A stretch of 64,000 nt of DNA from Cycas panzhihuaensis (Eukaryota > Cycadophyta). A model generated the notes under the pieces. The model did no database searches and was not told where the DNA came from. It saw nothing but the letters and a program-made list of their open reading frames with translations. A program made the translations under genes and the position numbers. Positions within the stretch are counted from its first letter, which is position 1. Every line of letters begins with the position of its first letter. The stretch spans positions 74,593,741 to 74,657,740 of the forward strand of contig CM041465.1 in the NCBI GenBank assembly GCA_023213395.1, written 5' to 3'. Shown in pieces: positions 61,314 through 64,000 of this stretch.

Positions 61314-63825
61314 TGGACGCTACACGGATAACCGACCGATAAAGCGGCGGGAGAGATGGTGACGAAACGAGGAAGTGGAACCTACAAGGCAAGCAACTAC
61401 CACGCAGGCGCCTGGCACGGAGCGAGTTCGGGATCCGCAATGGAGTATGGCTACCACGGGTGACCCTTCACCACCTTGAGCAAAGGTCAAGATCGAGGAC
61501 GAACCCGGGTCGACCTGGGAGTAGGCCCCTCCCACCCTTGGGTGGCCAGAAGGGAGAGAGAAAGAACCTAACAAGGATAGGCCAAGAACAATCCTACGCA
61601 ATCTAACTGGGTATACGAGCGATGTGAAGCAAGAGCCAAGGCTTAAGGAAGAGGGAGGAAGGGTAAGAGAGAAAAAGACTCCTACAACCTTTCCTACGAA
61701 TAACAAAAGTACATGCAACAAGGCAAACAAATCGCAAAACCAATAGGAAAAGGCAATTTTCCCTTTTAATCTTTCGATGTTCTAATTACTAGGAAAGGAA
61801 TAAAAGGTAAAAAGCAAGGGGTGCGAAGGGGGACAAAGCGTGCACCTGGGCCGAAGGCGTGAGAGATGGCGTGGCCTTCAGAGGAGCACCCAACCACTCG
61901 CAGCAGACTGGGATGTGAAATGTAAGCATGAGCGGGGCTTCCTTACCTTCCCTGTGAAAAATAAACGCGACATCAAGGAAGGAAAGAAACGCTAACTAGC
62001 AAATGAGATAGCATAAAATATGACACATGCAAGGGACGCCTGGGTGGAAGGGGCACCCGCAACGTTCTCCGCGTCCCCGAGTACCAGAAGCAACAAAGGT
62101 CTCCTCTCTGCCGAGGGGAGACACCTATATACAACACAAAGATCTAGCAATATATGTCTAACAACATAAACGAGAGTCTAAATGTACATGCATCGATGTT
62201 AATCCAATAAGGAAAATACCAAAGAAGAACGATCCAAATGAAAGGAAACAACAAGGTAAGCCTCGAGTGGCTCACCGCAATGGTGCCCAAACCTCTCCCC
62301 AAGAGCCACGGGCGTGAGGAGAAAGTCAAGACTCAAGGTGGAAAACTACCGCAAGAAGGGGCAAGAAAGACCCAAAGACACCCACGGGAACCGGATGCTA
62401 CGGGAGCAAACCGCAACCGGGAGCAAAGGTGGAGAAGAACCCGCGGTTGGGGCCTATGGATGGCACCCAAACTGAATAAAGGGTCCCAAGTCACCGCAAC
62501 TTGTGATGTTGGTTTGGGCAACCAAGGGGAGCCGAACCCTTGTTTGCAAGCCAAGAGTAGCAGGCGAGAGGGAGGCTTTGAGGGCTTTGAGCCGCTTAGG
62601 GAGCGTGGAAGGTGGTGCGGAATCCACCCGGCTCTCCCAAAGCCTATGCAACCTCAACGCCACGCTTTGGACAAAGAACGCAGTAAGAAGCAGAGGGAGA
62701 GTGGCATGTTAGCCTCAAGAGGGAGGAAAACCAACTCTCAAGCAACAAATGAAAACAAATAAGTCAAGTGTAGATATCACCAAAACAAATACAAAGTGAA
62801 GAGTACTGAAAGGGAGGCAAGGATTTGCCCCACCAAAAGGCACAAGAAGGGCCGGAACAAACAGATTCGAGTAGAGCAGCTGGGGGCCCCTATGGAGGGG
62901 GAACGGAAACACTGCAAACGGGAGCTCGTGGATGCCTGGTAGAAAATTGAAACCGCTCAAAGGAGCCCTCTCCAAGGCGTTTGAGGGCCGAGAGAATGTC
63001 TCGCCTAAGCCAAAGGAGAGCTGGTCAGATGAAGAGTGCAGTCCGCTTGTTGCAAAGCAGAAGAGAGCAGAGCAGGAGAGTGTTCCTCTTGAGAGTAAAT
63101 CCAAAAGTGAGCAAAAAGATCCAAAGAGACCTCCAAAACGAGCCAAAAGATGTTTAAGTACTAAAGCAAAACCCTAAAGTACGCGAATAGGCACTACCGA
63201 GGGAGAAAGGCGAACCACGTGGGCGCTTAATAAATGCGAAATTGCCACCATGGATTTTAAAAACAACAGACAACAGATCGTGAGAAACTTTAGCGGTATC
63301 GCGAATATTCCAGCGCAGACTGCTGAAAATTGGGCCCGATCGCAAGATCACGGCAGATGCCAAGATTACTGGCAGATGCACCAGAGACATAAATGGGGCC
63401 CACCAACCGTCCAGTCGGGGCAAACGCCGAAAAAGGCTAAAGGACAACTAAAACACCCACCCGGGAGCAAACAAGCCAAGAAACGGGCCCACGGGAGCAG
63501 AAATGGGACCCCAAATGAGGTGGCAAGCTAACCAAGCGACGATGAGACATCACACGGTGGAGGTGGCGCAAACCCGGGATCCGTGGAGAGAGGAGGGCGA
63601 TGCGGAAGTAATCGGTCACCAAGGTGCCACACTCGCTAAGAGTGTGCCCTCGCTATAGTGCCATAGGCTAAACATAGGTGTGGACGACGACCGTGCCGCC
63701 CACAAAGTCATACGATGCAAACATGTAAGGCATAATCAAGACATAAAAGTGATGATAATGCTAGTGACATACCTGCACTTACCTGAGTCGGTGATTCCGT
63801 ATCCATTCCCGGAAGCCGGGAAACA
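61314..63825 (-). repeat. 5' LTR of element B
   Basis: 2512 bp, plus-strand start TGGACGCTACACGG, end CCGGGAAACA. Telo-box-like AAACCCTAAA at 63169-63178. Direct repeat of 53084-55586. Confidence 0.9.
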
Positions 63826-64000
63826 CATTCTTCTTCCTTATATGTTGAAGTAGTTCTTGCTTCGTTTAGGTCTTTTTAGAGGTTGTTATAACTATCTTCT
63901 TTACACCAGTATTATTCTACCAATTTCTAAAATATTGATCCTTGTGCTGCTAACATGGTGTGAAATTAATCCAATACATTCATCATGCATTTATGCTTGG

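Larger units (their letters stand above)
53079..63830 (-). mobile_element. Non-autonomous relative of element A (element B)
   Basis: Perfect duplication CATTC (53079-53083, 63826-63830) around 53084-63825 (10.7 kb). LTRs are 53084-about 55586 and 61314-63825. In minus-strand order: gag (about 61080-58900), protease (about 58560-58150), linker (57909-57361), the last part of integrase (about 57185-57040) and the second RNase H (about 56400-55930). Compared with A, the RT, first RNase H and most of integrase are missing (equivalent to A 21765-24128), and so is the antisense cargo (A 18014-20925). Frames are broken by many 1-5 bp indels. It would need enzymes supplied in trans. Confidence 0.92.

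Overview
The window looks like nuclear DNA from a large, repeat-rich vascular plant genome. I found no host gene that I can support, no rRNA or tRNA gene and no bacterial-style operon. What can be read is LTR retrotransposons, several nested in one another, plus kilobase-scale TA/TG microsatellites. The plant assignment rests on the element types: Tat-like and chromovirus-like Ty3/gypsy elements, Ty1/copia gags, initiator-Met tRNA primer sites and a plant mobile domain protein. The species cannot be told from this sequence.

Layout. 1-3.6 kb: a decayed minus-strand Ty3/gypsy element (F) with a duplicated primer-site/LTR edge. 4.0-7.1 kb: a short non-coding LTR element (G). 9.3-12.3 kb and beyond: a truncated minus-strand chromovirus-like gypsy element (H). 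13.95-52.74 kb: a plus-strand gypsy element (C) bounded by the 5-bp duplication AATAT, with three insertions. Element A (14405-31070, duplication GAGAG) lies in its 5' LTR. Element E (32951-37969, ATCAA) lies just after its gag zinc knuckle. Element D (41269-48230, TAATA/TAATC) lies inside its RNase H. 53.08-63.83 kb: element B (duplication CATTC), a shorter relative of A.

The most interesting object is element A, a 16.7-kb Tat-like Ty3/gypsy element on the minus strand with 2.65-kb LTRs. It carries gag, protease, RT-RNase H and integrase. Between integrase and the 3' LTR it also has (i) a second, complete-looking RNase H domain and (ii) on the opposite strand a roughly 610-codon reading frame. 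That frame resembles a plant mobile domain followed by a Gly/Pro/Ser-rich acidic linker and a coiled coil, with its own TATA-like box and a perfect 15-bp hairpin upstream. Element B lacks exactly this antisense cargo and, separately, lacks RT, RNase H and most of integrase. It keeps gag, protease and the second RNase H, so it looks like a non-autonomous derivative.

Elements D and E belong to different copia-like families but share one design. Each has LTRs, an initiator-Met-like primer site, a long leader filled by a TA/TG microsatellite of more than 1 kb, a gag-like frame close to the 3' LTR, and no pol. Nearly all coding regions are broken by stops and frameshifts. In A many of the stops can be explained by C-to-T change, whereas B differs mainly by tiny indels in GC-rich motifs, which may be an assembly problem.
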